Part shown: positions 27,502 to 36,780 of the stretch, piece by piece
Layout: each line of letters begins with the position of its first letter
Position numbering within the stretch: position 1 is the stretch's first letter
From: Gemmatimonadota bacterium
GTDB taxonomy: Bacteria > Gemmatimonadota > Gemmatimonadetes > Gemmatimonadales > GWC2-71-9
Direction of reading: 5' to 3'
Assembly (NCBI GenBank): GCA_003222035.1
Contig: QHUS01000057.1
Coordinates: 1-64,000 of the forward strand
Length of the DNA stretch: 64,000 bases
The notes under the pieces: model-generated
What the model saw: only the letters and a program-made list of their open reading frames with translations
Database searches by the model: none
Told to the model about the DNA's origin: nothing
Program-made: the position numbers and the translations under genes

Positions 27502-29432
27502 ACGTTTGCCTCGAACACTTTTCCCTCCACGAACAGGCGGAACAGCTCCTGGTCGAGCTGTCCCGCGCGCACCTCATCGGCCATGATGTCGAGGGCGCGC
27601 GCGGGAGGCACGGCGGCCTTGTACGGGCGGTCCGCGGCGCTCAGCGCGTCGTAGATGTCGCTGATCGTCATCATCCGCGTTTGAACGGGGATGGCCTCCC
27701 CGGTCACGCGCCGCGGGTAGCCCCCGCCGTCGAGCTTTTCGTGGTGCCCGTAGGCGATGATCGGGACATGCTGCAGCTCGCGCGTCCACGGGATCTGTTG
27801 CAGGAACCGGTAGGTGTGGGTGACGTGGCTCTCGATCTCCTGACGCTCCGCGTCGTCGAGCGAGCCCTTCGGGATCGTGAGGTAGCGCATCTCGTCGTCG
27901 GTGAGGTACGGATGCTGCGCGCCGCTCATGGCTTCGTACGTGCGGCGTGACACGTGGAGCAGCGAGTCGAACTGGCTGGCAGGCAGCACCGTCGGCTCGT
28001 TCGCCTTGAGGACGGCGTCGAGGAATCCGTCGAGCGCCGCGATCTCCCGGGCGTGCTGGTCCTCGAGCTCCGCGAGGAACGCGGCGTAGTCCGTGCGGCC
28101 GTGCTCCTCCAGGAACCGGGCGCGCTTTCTCCAGAATTCGCGTTCCGCGGTGCGCCGCACGAAGTCGTGGCGCTGCCTGATGAGGTCGAGCTGCAGCGGG
28201 TAGAGCTTCTTCGCCTTGACGAGCACCTGCTCTCGTACGCCGACCTTCCCGAAGTCGTGGAGCAGCCCGGCATAGCGGATCTCACGAATTTGCTCGCGCG
28301 TGAACATCACGTTGCGATACGTGCCGTTATCGACGCGATCGACCACGTGCGCGAGGCCCACGGTCATGTTGGCGACGCGGCCGGAATGTCCGAAGGTCGT
28401 CGGGTCGCGCTGTTCGATCGCGTGCACCGCGGCCTTCACGAATCCCTCGAACAGCTTCTCGATCTCCTGGTACAGCCGGCTGTTCTCGATTGCAACCGCT
28501 GCCTGCCCGGCGAGCGCCGTCACCAGCTCCACCGTGCGCTTCGAGTAGGGCACGACCTCGTGCTCCACGTCGGCCGGCTCCGCGAGCACGGCGTCGGGGT
28601 GGCGCTTGCGGTTGATGAGCTGCAGGACGCCGATGACCTCTTCCTTGTGATCCTTCATCGGGATCACGAGCATCGACTTGGTCCGATACCCGTGGCGCTC
28701 GTCGAACGAGCGGTTGATGCTGTACTCGACATCGGGAGGCAGGAAGTATGCGTCGTCGATCACCAGCGGCTCGCCCGTCACCGCAGTGTAGCCCGCGAGG
28801 CTCGAGCGATTGACCGGGATCGTGAACTCCACGAACGGCGCCGCGGGCTTGGAGTACGTCTGCGCGATGCGAAAGCGCAACCGCTTCTGGCCCTCTTCAC
28901 CTGTCTCGACCAGGTACAGGCTGCCCGCGTCCGACGTCGTGATGCGGCGGGCCTGCGTGACGATGAGCTCCAGCAGGGTCTTCAGGTCGCGCTCGGTGCC
29001 GAGCGCGACGCCGATGCGGGTGAGCTCGCCGATCTCGCGGCTCCGGTTCGCGGCCTCCGCGCGGGCGCGCGCCGTCTCGGCGCGGGCGGCCGCCTCGCGA
29101 TACCCCGCGCGCACGGCCACGAGGAGCTGCCGCGGCCCCACGGGGTGCCGCACGAAGCCGGACAGCAGCTCCGAGGGCATCTCCGTGGGCAGGTCGGGTT
29201 CGCCATCACGGCCGAGCGCCACGATCGCGCCCCCCGCGTCGATGAACGCCCGCAGCACGTCCAGCGGGAAGGCGGAGCGGCTCTCGGAGTCGAGTACGAA
29301 CACCGTCGGCCGCTCATCCACCACCAGATCGCGGGGAGTGCGCACGTCGCGCGATTCGATCTGGGCACTCTCGAGGGCCGGCCGCACGGCGGCGGGCGCC
29401 CAGGAGGACGTGTGGAGCAGCAGGTATCTCAC
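27498..29432 (-). CDS. GAF domain plus HD-GYP domain protein (putative c-di-GMP phosphodiesterase)
   Basis: GAF-like SDAGSLYLVETGEE...VIGVLQLINRK; HSGRVANMTVGLA, YAGLLHDFGKVGV, HHEKLDGGGYPRRVTGEAIPVQTRMMTISDIYDAL. Confidence 0.9.
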   Translation of the reverse strand: MRYLLLHTSSWAPAAVRPALESAQIESRDVRTPRDLVVDERPTVFVLDSESRSAFPLDVLRAFIDAGGAIVALGRDGEPDLPTEMPSELLSGFVRHPVGPRQLLVAVRAGYREAAARAETARARAEAANRSREIGELTRIGVALGTERDLKTLLELIVTQARRITTSDAGSLYLVETGEEGQKRLRFRIAQTYSKPAAPFVEFTIPVNRSSLAGYTAVTGEPLVIDDAYFLPPDVEYSINRSFDERHGYRTKSMLVIPMKDHKEEVIGVLQLINRKRHPDAVLAEPADVEHEVVPYSKRTVELVTALAGQAAVAIENSRLYQEIEKLFEGFVKAAVHAIEQRDPTTFGHSGRVANMTVGLAHVVDRVDNGTYRNVMFTREQIREIRYAGLLHDFGKVGVREQVLVKAKKLYPLQLDLIRQRHDFVRRTAEREFWRKRARFLEEHGRTDYAAFLAELEDQHAREIAALDGFLDAVLKANEPTVLPASQFDSLLHVSRRTYEAMSGAQHPYLTDDEMRYLTIPKGSLDDAERQEIESHVTHTYRFLQQIPWTRELQHVPIIAYGHHEKLDGGGYPRRVTGEAIPVQTRMMTISDIYDALSAADRPYKAAVPPARALDIMADEVRAGQLDQELFRLFVEGKVFEANV

Positions 29433-29433
29433 G

Positions 29434-30159
29434 TCACGAGTTCTTGACGCGCTGGAGCCCCTCCCGCGCCTCCGTGTACTCCGGGAAGACGGCCAGTGCC
29501 CGCTGGTACATCTCCACGGCCTTGTCCTTTTGGCCGCGGTCCTGGTACAACAGCGCTTTGGAGTAGAACGTCAGCGCCTCGGTCGGGATCTCCCGGCTGG
29601 ACCGCGGATCCGCGGCCTGCCGCGGGAGCGGTGGCAGATTGGCGTCCTTCATCAGACGGGCGCCCACCGTCCGGATGATATCGAACAGGTGATCACGCTG
29701 CTTGCGATCCGACTCGACCTTGATGATCTCGCTCGTCTCGACGTTGACGAGGCGCGCGTCGAGGCGAAAGTCTCCATAGAAGTCGATGAAGCTGCCGGTG
29801 ATGACGTAGCGCGCCCCCACGAGCTTGCCGATCTTGGCCGCTGTCTCCGGCGCCACCTTGCCCGAGGTGCCGAGGTTTTGCTCCGCCAAGAGCTTCTCGA
29901 TCTCCTCACGCTCGACCACCCGGGCCGCGGGATTGGCAGCGAGCTCCGAGATCAGCATCCCCGCGATTCCCTTCTGGAGGGCGTCGAAATTCTCCTTGTC
30001 CTGCCCGTACGAGCCGCCGTTGTCGAACGGCAGGACGGCGAGCCCCGGCCGGCTGTCCTGACCGTGGCCCTGCGCGGCCAGCCCCGCCCATCCCCCCGGG
30101 CCCGCGACGCAACAGAGCAGGGCGAGCGACACAACGGCGACGACCGAACGCGAGTGCAT
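29434..30159 (-). CDS. CsgG/FlgO-like secreted protein with C-terminal TPR
   Basis: LAVLPFDNGG, ARVVEREEIEKLLAEQNLGTSGKVAPETAAKIGKLVGARYVITGSF, TPR AVEMYQRALAVFPEYTEAREGL. Confidence 0.8.
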   Translation of the reverse strand: MHSRSVVAVVSLALLCCVAGPGGWAGLAAQGHGQDSRPGLAVLPFDNGGSYGQDKENFDALQKGIAGMLISELAANPAARVVEREEIEKLLAEQNLGTSGKVAPETAAKIGKLVGARYVITGSFIDFYGDFRLDARLVNVETSEIIKVESDRKQRDHLFDIIRTVGARLMKDANLPPLPRQAADPRSSREIPTEALTFYSKALLYQDRGQKDKAVEMYQRALAVFPEYTEAREGLQRVKNS

Positions 30160-30173
30160 AGAGTCAGTCCTCG

Positions 30174-31082
30174 TCAGAGAGTCAGTGTCATGCCTTCCTG
30201 CGCGGCGACCACCTCGGCTGGCAGGCCTTTGGTGCGTGCCTGGCGCCGGGCCGCCGCGACGAGTGCGTCGATCGCCTCGTCGCCGTGCTCCGGCTCGTGA
30301 TGGAACAGCACCAGGCGCTTCACCCCCGCATCTCCCGCGAGCGCGACCGCCTCTTCGAAGGTCGAGTGGCCCCACCCGCGGTGCTCCTCCAGCTCCTCCG
30401 GCGTATACATCGCGTCGTGGATCAGCAGCTCCACGCCCTCGAGAAACGTCACAAAGTCCTTCCGCCAGGACGGGGAGGTCTCGTACTTGCCACCGGGTCC
30501 GAGCTCATTGTCGGTCACGTATGCCATGCTCGCCCCTTCTGCCCGGCCACCCGCCCCAGCCGGGGTGAGCCGGTATCCGAGCGTGGTCCCGGGGTGGCGC
30601 AGCCGCATGGCTCGCACGCGGAAGGCCCCGACGGTGAACTCGCCCGGCTCCACCTGTTGCACTGTCAGCTTGGCGGACAAGGCGTCCAGCGGGACTGGGA
30701 AGACCGCCGGGTCCATCTGCTGGCGGAGGATTGCTTCGAGGGACGTCGTTCCCTGCCGCGAGCCCCAGATACGCACGGCGTTTCCGGGAGCGAAGAAGGG
30801 TTTGAAGTGAGGCAAACCCTGGATGTGGTCCCAATGGGCGTGCGACAAAAGGATTTCCGCCTGCACGGCGCCGTTCTGGCGCTCCACCAGTTCGCGGCCG
30901 AGCGGCCGGATCCCCGTACCCGCGTCCAGGATCACGAGCTGACCGGTCCCCCCCCCCTCATCCCCGCTTCTCACGGCAACGCACGGGGTGTTGCCACCGT
31001 AGCGTGCGGTATGAGCTCCGGGAGTGGGGATCGAACCCCGCGTTCCCCAAAAGGTGACCGTGTACGCTATCCGTCCCGGCAA
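30174..31082 (-). CDS. MBL-fold metallohydrolase
   Basis: FWGTRGSIPTPG, LSHAHWDHIQGLPHF, VTDNE, HDAMYTPEELEEHRGWGHSTFEEAV. Confidence 0.92.
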   Translation of the reverse strand: MPGRIAYTVTFWGTRGSIPTPGAHTARYGGNTPCVAVRSGDEGGGTGQLVILDAGTGIRPLGRELVERQNGAVQAEILLSHAHWDHIQGLPHFKPFFAPGNAVRIWGSRQGTTSLEAILRQQMDPAVFPVPLDALSAKLTVQQVEPGEFTVGAFRVRAMRLRHPGTTLGYRLTPAGAGGRAEGASMAYVTDNELGPGGKYETSPSWRKDFVTFLEGVELLIHDAMYTPEELEEHRGWGHSTFEEAVALAGDAGVKRLVLFHHEPEHGDEAIDALVAAARRQARTKGLPAEVVAAQEGMTLTL

Positions 31083-31141
31083 CGTCGCGTCCCTTTTCGA
31101 GCTAACTTACGGAAAATACGACAGGTAGGCCGTGACTCAAC

Positions 31142-31870
31142 TCACGACCGCCCGGCGGAGGCTTCCAGCGCGGAGCGATCGCGGATCACGATCTCGCGGC
31201 GACTGATCTCGATGTAGCCCTTGTCCACCAGTTCGCGCATGGTGCGGCTGACGGTTTCGCGTGACGATCCGATCATCTGCGCAATGGTATGGTGCGTGAG
31301 CCGACGGGTGATGCGATCGGAGCCGGCTTCGTCGGCGAGGTCGAGGAGCAGCTGTGCCACGCGTCCGTTCACGTCGAGCAGGACCAGGCTGCCGACCTTC
31401 TCGTCGACCCGTCGCAACCGGCGCGAGAGCTCCCGCAACAGTCCCATGGCGATGCCGGGAGACTGCTGGAGGATGGCCTGGAAATCTTCGCGTCGGATCA
31501 CGAGCAGGTTGGAGTCCTCCATCGCGATCACGTGGGCTGAGCGCGGCTCCTCGTCGATCAACGACATTTCCCCGAAGAAGTCCCCTTCGCCCAGCACGGA
31601 AAGAATCACCTCGCGTCCGTCCTCCCCGATCAGCACCACCTTCACCTGTCCGCTGGCGACCACGTACAGCGCGTCGCCAGGATCGTCCTCGAACAGAATG
31701 ACGGAATTGCGGGGATAGCTGCGTTCGCGGGTGATGTCTGCCACCCGCTCGAGCTCGGCGGGTGCGAGTTGGCTGAACAGCGGGACCTTTTGGAGAATGG
31801 CCGTAACCGACACGATAAGCTTCCCCTGGGGGCGTGGTGGGGGTGTTGGGTCGCGCAAGCTTACGTACAA
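31142..31870 (-). CDS. Crp/Fnr family transcriptional regulator
   Basis: cNMP-binding domain (GDFFGEMSLIDEEPRSAHVIA) and HTH THHTIAQMIGSSRETVSRTMRELVDKGYIE. Confidence 0.95.
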   Translation of the reverse strand: MYVSLRDPTPPPRPQGKLIVSVTAILQKVPLFSQLAPAELERVADITRERSYPRNSVILFEDDPGDALYVVASGQVKVVLIGEDGREVILSVLGEGDFFGEMSLIDEEPRSAHVIAMEDSNLLVIRREDFQAILQQSPGIAMGLLRELSRRLRRVDEKVGSLVLLDVNGRVAQLLLDLADEAGSDRITRRLTHHTIAQMIGSSRETVSRTMRELVDKGYIEISRREIVIRDRSALEASAGRS

Positions 31871-31979
31871 GGTGCGCTGGTGTCAATTCGGCGGACGCCG
31901 CGATGCTTGCCGCCAACTTGCTGCGCCAGTTATATTTCCACACTTCGTTCTGTTCGACTTTTAGTCAAGGATCGAGTCA

Positions 31980-32192
31980 GTGAAACCCGGGATTCACCCC
32001 GCCTATCGGCGGGCGACTGTGCAGTGCGCGTGCGGCAATAGCTTCGTGACCCGCTCGACCGTGCCCGTCATCCACGTCGAGGTCTGTGCCAAGTGTCACC
32101 CGTACTTCACCGGCAAGCAAAAGCTCATGGATACGGCCGGCCGGGTGGAGCGCTTCCGCCAGAAATACGGGACCGAGAAGGCTGCAGGCTGA
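31980..32192 (+). CDS. rpmE: 50S ribosomal protein L31
   Basis: MKPGIHPAYRRATVQCACGNSFVTRSTVPVIHVEVCAKCHPYFTGKQKLMDTAGRVERFRQKYG. Confidence 0.97.
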   Translation: MKPGIHPAYRRATVQCACGNSFVTRSTVPVIHVEVCAKCHPYFTGKQKLMDTAGRVERFRQKYGTEKAAG

Positions 32193-32195
32193 CGT

Positions 32196-33254
32196 ATGGA
32201 GGACCGACTCCGCCAGGCGCTCGCGCGGGCGGAGCAGGTCGCGCGCGAGCTGGCCGACCCCGAGACCGCGCGGAACCCGTCGAGGCTGAGGCAGCTGGGC
32301 CGCGAGCACGCGCGCCTCGACCAAATCCGCCAGACCCACGAGCGACTGACCCGCCTCGGCGACGAGCTGGTACAGGCGCGCGAGGTGCTGCACGACCGGG
32401 ACCCGGAGTTGTTGCAGCTGGCGCGCGCGGACGTCGAGCGTCTGCAGCCGGAGATCCAGCGCCTCGAGCGCCGGCTCACCGACCTGTTGACCCCGCCGGA
32501 TCCGCTCGATGACCGCGATGCGATCGTCGAGATACGCGCGGGGACGGGAGGCAACGAGGCGGCGCTCTTTGCGGCCGAGTTGTTTCGCATGTACACGCGG
32601 TTCTGCGAACGGCGCGGCTGGAAGGTGGAGGTGGTGTCGCTCTCAGAAGGGAATCTCGGCGGGCTGAAGGAAGCCATCTTCGCGGCTCGTGGGCCCGGCG
32701 TGTACGGGACCTTGCGTTACGAATCGGGCGTCCACCGGGTGCAGCGGGTTCCGGTGACCGAAGCGCAGGGGCGCATCCACACGTCCGCGGCGACGGTGGC
32801 CGTGCTCCCAGAGGCGGAGGAGGTCGACGTCAAGATCGAAGACAAGGATCTCCGGATCGACGTCTTCCGCTCGCAAGGACCGGGCGGGCAGAGCGTCAAC
32901 ACCACGGACAGCGCAGTGCGGATCACCCACCTCCCGACGAACCTCGTGGTTCAATGCCAGGACCAGAAGAGCCAGCTGCAGAACAAGATCAAGGCACTCG
33001 AGGTGCTGCGCTCCCGCCTGCTCGACAAGATGATCGCGGAGCAGGAAGCGAGCCGCGCCCGTGAGCGGCGCGCGCAGGTTGGGACGGGCGATCGCTCCGC
33101 CAAGATCCGCACGTACAACTTTCCCCAGAATCGCGTTACCGATCACCGGATTCACTACACCGCGCACAACCTGTCCGAAGTGGTGGACGGCAATCTCGAC
33201 GACTTGATCAATGCGCTCCGCCTCGCGGGGGAGAAGGAGCGCCTGAGTGCCTGA
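32196..33254 (+). CDS. prfA: Peptide chain release factor 1
   Basis: RAGTGGNEAALFAAELFRMYTRF, FRSQGPGGQSVNTTDSAVRITHLPT, HRVQRVPVTEAQGRIHTS. Confidence 0.97.
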   Translation: MEDRLRQALARAEQVARELADPETARNPSRLRQLGREHARLDQIRQTHERLTRLGDELVQAREVLHDRDPELLQLARADVERLQPEIQRLERRLTDLLTPPDPLDDRDAIVEIRAGTGGNEAALFAAELFRMYTRFCERRGWKVEVVSLSEGNLGGLKEAIFAARGPGVYGTLRYESGVHRVQRVPVTEAQGRIHTSAATVAVLPEAEEVDVKIEDKDLRIDVFRSQGPGGQSVNTTDSAVRITHLPTNLVVQCQDQKSQLQNKIKALEVLRSRLLDKMIAEQEASRARERRAQVGTGDRSAKIRTYNFPQNRVTDHRIHYTAHNLSEVVDGNLDDLINALRLAGEKERLSA

Positions 33255-34146
33255 GCGCACGGTTCTCGGGCCCAGCATCGCCGCCGCGCTCCGCGACGGG
33301 GCGGGGCGGCTCCACGGCTCGGGCATCGTCGACCCGCGGCGCGAGGCCCGCATGCTGTGGGCTGCCGTCGCAGGCGACGCCACGACGCCCGGCGACGTCT
33401 GGATCGGGCGGGACCGCGCGCCGGCTCCCGAAGTCGCGGCGCGCTTCCGCCAGGCGATCGAGCTGCGGGCGGGCGGGGTGCCCTTCGCATATGCGGTCGG
33501 GTCGACGGATTTCCGGACGTTGCAATTGAGCATCGACCGGCGCGCCCTGATTCCGCGCCCCGAGACCGAGGGGCTGGTCGACCTGGTTCTGCACGCAGCC
33601 GGGACGCGGGATGCGGGATGCGGGATGCGAGGTGTGGCCGCGGACATCGGGACAGGGTGTGGGTGCATCGCGCTGGCGCTCGCGGTCGAGGGCAACTTCG
33701 AGCGGGTGATCGCGGTCGAGCGGTCGCCCGAGGCCGCGGCCCTGGCGCGCCAGAACGTAGCGCGCCTGCACCCGGCCGTGCCGGTCGAGGTGCGCCAGGG
33801 CGACCTCTTCGCGCCGCTCGCGGGCGCACGGTACCGGGCGATCGTCTCGAACCCCCCGTACCTGACCGAAACGGAATACCTTGCGCTCGACCCGGCGGTA
33901 CGCGAGTTCGAGCCACGCGAGGCCCTGGTCAGCGGCGCCGACGGGCTGGACGCCACGCGTGCCTTGCTGGCAGGCGCGGCAGCGCTGCTCGAGCCGGGCG
34001 GGCTCGTCGCGCTCGAGATCGACGAGCGGCGGGCCGAGACAGTTCGCTCGCTCGCGCACTGCTGTGGCTGGTCTCGCGTCACGGTGCACGATGACCTGTT
34101 CGGCCGGCCCCGCTTCCTGGTGGCCCGACGTGCGGAGGGGGTATGA
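33247..34146 (+). CDS. prmC: Peptide chain release factor N5-glutamine methyltransferase
   Basis: PYAVGSTDF-like region, IPRPETEGLVDLVL, DIGTGCGCIALALA, IVSNPPYLTETEY. Confidence 0.93.
   Translation: MPERTVLGPSIAAALRDGAGRLHGSGIVDPRREARMLWAAVAGDATTPGDVWIGRDRAPAPEVAARFRQAIELRAGGVPFAYAVGSTDFRTLQLSIDRRALIPRPETEGLVDLVLHAAGTRDAGCGMRGVAADIGTGCGCIALALAVEGNFERVIAVERSPEAAALARQNVARLHPAVPVEVRQGDLFAPLAGARYRAIVSNPPYLTETEYLALDPAVREFEPREALVSGADGLDATRALLAGAAALLEPGGLVALEIDERRAETVRSLAHCCGWSRVTVHDDLFGRPRFLVARRAEGV
33601..33635 (+). repeat. Heptamer array GGGACGC GGGATGC GGGATGC GGGATGC GAGGTGT inside prmC
   Basis: Direct reading; encodes GTRDAGCGMRGV inserted before the SAM-binding motif. Confidence 0.85.
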
Positions 34147-34496
34147 TCGACCAAAAGGCGGGAGAGTTGGGCCGGCTGCTCGGGCAGAGCGAAGAGTACA
34201 AGACCCTCGTGCGGGCCAGCGACCGCATGAAGGAGGACGCGGTCGTCAGGCAGTTGCTCGCCGAGGTCGAGCGCATCGCTCAGGACATCGAGCGCGCCAC
34301 CCAGGAGGGGCGCGAGCCCGCCAAAGACCAGGTGGAGCGGTACGACCGAGCGCTGCAGAGCGTCCAGGCGAACCCGGTGTATCAGCAGGTCGTAGCCGCG
34401 CAAGCCAATTTCGAGAAACTAATGGCCAAGGTGAACGCGCGGATCTACGACGGCATGAAGCAGGGCGCGGCGAGCCCCATCATCACGCTGGGTTAG
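34143..34496 (+). CDS. YlbF-family protein
   Basis: LGRLLGQSEEYKTLVRASDRMKEDAVVRQLLAEVERI...NPVYQQVVAAQANFEKLMAKVNARI. Confidence 0.7.
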   Translation: MIDQKAGELGRLLGQSEEYKTLVRASDRMKEDAVVRQLLAEVERIAQDIERATQEGREPAKDQVERYDRALQSVQANPVYQQVVAAQANFEKLMAKVNARIYDGMKQGAASPIITLG

Positions 34497-34516
34497 GGAC
34501 TGGGGACTGGGGATGG
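34496..34516 (+). repeat. Heptamer array GGGACTG GGGACTG GGGATGG spanning stop TAG to tmk ATG
   Basis: Direct reading; stop codon 34494-34496 and start codon 34513-34515 are part of the array. Confidence 0.75.
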
Positions 34517-35157
34517 GTGCGCGGGACTCTGGGGTGTTCGTGGTAGTCGAGGGCCCCGAAGGGGCGGGGAAGTCGACGCTGGCTCGGTGGCTCGGGGTCC
34601 GGCTGACCGCCGAGGGGCTGCCAGTGGTGACGGTGCGGCAGCCGGGCGGCACACCGGTGGCGGAAGCGGCGCGCAAAGTGGCGCTCAGGTTTCCCCACGA
34701 GATGTCGCCGGCGGCGGAGTTGTTCCTGTTCCTGGCGGCCCGTGCGGACCTGGTGTTTCGCGTCATCCGGCCGGCGCTCGAGGCGGGGCAGGTGGTGGTG
34801 GCGGACCGGTTCGACCTGTCGACGCTGGCGTACCAGGTCGCGGGGGCGGGCCTGCCGGCTGACGATGTGGCGCGCGCCATTCGGCTCGCCACAGGTGGCC
34901 TGGTTCCGGACTTGACCGTGGTGCTCGACGTGCCCGTTGACGTCGGGCGCGCGCGGCAGCGCGCCGCGCGCAAGGTCCAGGACCGGATCGAACGTCAGGA
35001 CGACGCGTTCCACCGGCGCGTGCTCGACGCGTATCGCCGGGCGACGGGGCCGGGCGTGGTACATATTGATGCAACGCAGTCCAAGAAGGCCGTGCAGGAC
35101 GCCGCGTGGCGCGAGGTCATGGCGGTGACCGCACTCTCAACGCGAGGCGTCTCATGA
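34513..35157 (+). CDS. tmk: Thymidylate kinase
   Basis: VVEGPEGAGKSTLARWLG, VRQPGGTPVAEAAR, VVADRFDLSTLAYQ. Confidence 0.92.
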   Translation: MGARDSGVFVVVEGPEGAGKSTLARWLGVRLTAEGLPVVTVRQPGGTPVAEAARKVALRFPHEMSPAAELFLFLAARADLVFRVIRPALEAGQVVVADRFDLSTLAYQVAGAGLPADDVARAIRLATGGLVPDLTVVLDVPVDVGRARQRAARKVQDRIERQDDAFHRRVLDAYRRATGPGVVHIDATQSKKAVQDAAWREVMAVTALSTRGVS

Positions 35158-36779
35158 AGCTTCGGAATGTCGTGATCGTCACGGCTGCCGCCGGGCTGGC
35201 GCTGGCCACGGGGGGCTGGCTCCTGCAACGCGAGACCGAACCCGGGGGAGGGTCCGTCTACCAGCAGGCACGTCTGTTCGAAGACGTGCTGGCTCATGTC
35301 GCGGACTTCTATGTCGACTCGATCGACGAGCGCCGGCTCTATCAGATGGCGATCGACGGCATGCTCGACGAGCTGCACGACCCGTATTCGGTGTTCCTGA
35401 AACGCGACGACTTCCGCGCCCTCAACGAGGCGACCACCGGCAACTACGGCGGCCTCGGCATACAGATCGACGTACGCGACGGGTGGATCACCGTCGTCGC
35501 CCCGTTACCCGAGACGCCGGCGGAACGCGCCGGCATCCAGTCGGGTGACCAGATCATCGCGCTGGACGGGCGGTCGACCGAGGGTTGGAAGAACGATCAG
35601 GCCGTGAAGGAGCTGCGCGGCGAGCCGGGCAGCACGGTGGAGCTGAAGGTGCGCCGGGTCGGCGTGGACCAGGCGATCGCCTTCAAGCTGACGCGCGCGA
35701 CGATCCACATCCGTTCGGTCCAGGTCTCGATGATGCTGGACGACAAGGTCGGCTACGTCTTGCTCACACCCGTCAGTGAGACCTCTACGCAAGAGCTGAC
35801 GGATGCCGTGAGCACGCTCACCCAGCAGGGGATGAAGTCGCTCGTGCTGGACCTGCGCGGCAATCCGGGCGGATTGCTCGATCAGGGGGTGGCGGTCAGC
35901 GACTTGTTTCTCGACCCGGGCCAGGAGGTGGTAGAGACCCGCGGCCGGGCGCCCAATACGTCCCGCACATATCGCGACGCGAAGCCGCAGCCGTGGCCGC
36001 ACCTGCCGGTGGTCGTCTTGACGAACGGGGGCACCGCGAGTGCCGCTGAAATCATCACGGGCGCGCTGCAGGATCACGACCGCGCGCTGGTCGTCGGAAC
36101 GCCGACCTTCGGCAAGGGTCTGGTGCAGTCGCTGTGGCAGCTTACGCCCGAAACGGCGCTCAAGCTCACGACGGCGCGGTGGTTCACGCCCAGCGGCCGG
36201 ACGATCCAGCGCAGGAGCAAGAACGAAGAGGACCAGTTGGCTCAGGCCGAAGCCGCCGAAGTGGGACGCGACACCACGAAAATCGATTCCACCCTCGTAT
36301 TCCACACCGATCGCGGCAGGGTCGTCCTGGGTGGCGGGGGGATCCGACCCGACCTGTTCGTCGCGCCCGACACCTTCACGACCGCCGAGCGCTCCTTCGT
36401 CAGGGCATTGGGGAACAAGATCCCGACCTACTGGGACGCGCGTACCGCCTACGCGCTGGAGATCAAGACGGCCGGTCGCGTGAAGAGTCCCGACTTCGTC
36501 GTCACGTCGGACATGGTGGATGAGGTGATCCGACGTCTGCGCGCCCGCGGCGTCGCGGTGCCCGACAGCGTGCTACCCGGTGCCCGGGAAGTGATCACCC
36601 AGGACTTGGGGTACGAGATCGCGCGCTACGTCTTTGGCCGGCCCGCAGAGGTGCGCCGCCAACGGGGCGAGGACCGGCAGGTGCGGGCCGCACTCTCGCT
36701 GGCGCGCCGCGCCAAGACGCCCCAGGATCTGATCGCCCTCGCTGCCGCGCAGCCGACGCCGGCCTCGTCGCGCAACTAA
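35154..36779 (+). CDS. ctpA: S41 family C-terminal processing peptidase
   Basis: DPYSVFLKRDDF, PDZ GLGIQIDVRDGWITVVAPLPETPAERAGIQSGDQI, LRGNPGGLLDQGVAVSDLFL, NGGTASAAEIITGALQDHDRALVVGTPTFGKGLVQ. Confidence 0.95.
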   Translation: MKLRNVVIVTAAAGLALATGGWLLQRETEPGGGSVYQQARLFEDVLAHVADFYVDSIDERRLYQMAIDGMLDELHDPYSVFLKRDDFRALNEATTGNYGGLGIQIDVRDGWITVVAPLPETPAERAGIQSGDQIIALDGRSTEGWKNDQAVKELRGEPGSTVELKVRRVGVDQAIAFKLTRATIHIRSVQVSMMLDDKVGYVLLTPVSETSTQELTDAVSTLTQQGMKSLVLDLRGNPGGLLDQGVAVSDLFLDPGQEVVETRGRAPNTSRTYRDAKPQPWPHLPVVVLTNGGTASAAEIITGALQDHDRALVVGTPTFGKGLVQSLWQLTPETALKLTTARWFTPSGRTIQRRSKNEEDQLAQAEAAEVGRDTTKIDSTLVFHTDRGRVVLGGGGIRPDLFVAPDTFTTAERSFVRALGNKIPTYWDARTAYALEIKTAGRVKSPDFVVTSDMVDEVIRRLRARGVAVPDSVLPGAREVITQDLGYEIARYVFGRPAEVRRQRGEDRQVRAALSLARRAKTPQDLIALAAAQPTPASSRN

Positions 36780-36780
36780 G

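Noticed and set aside
31015-31060. tRNA-like GGGGATCGAACCCC segment
   Set aside because: Resembles a T-arm but lies in the conserved FWGTRGSIPTPG start of the MBL-fold gene; no acceptor or anticodon arms fit.
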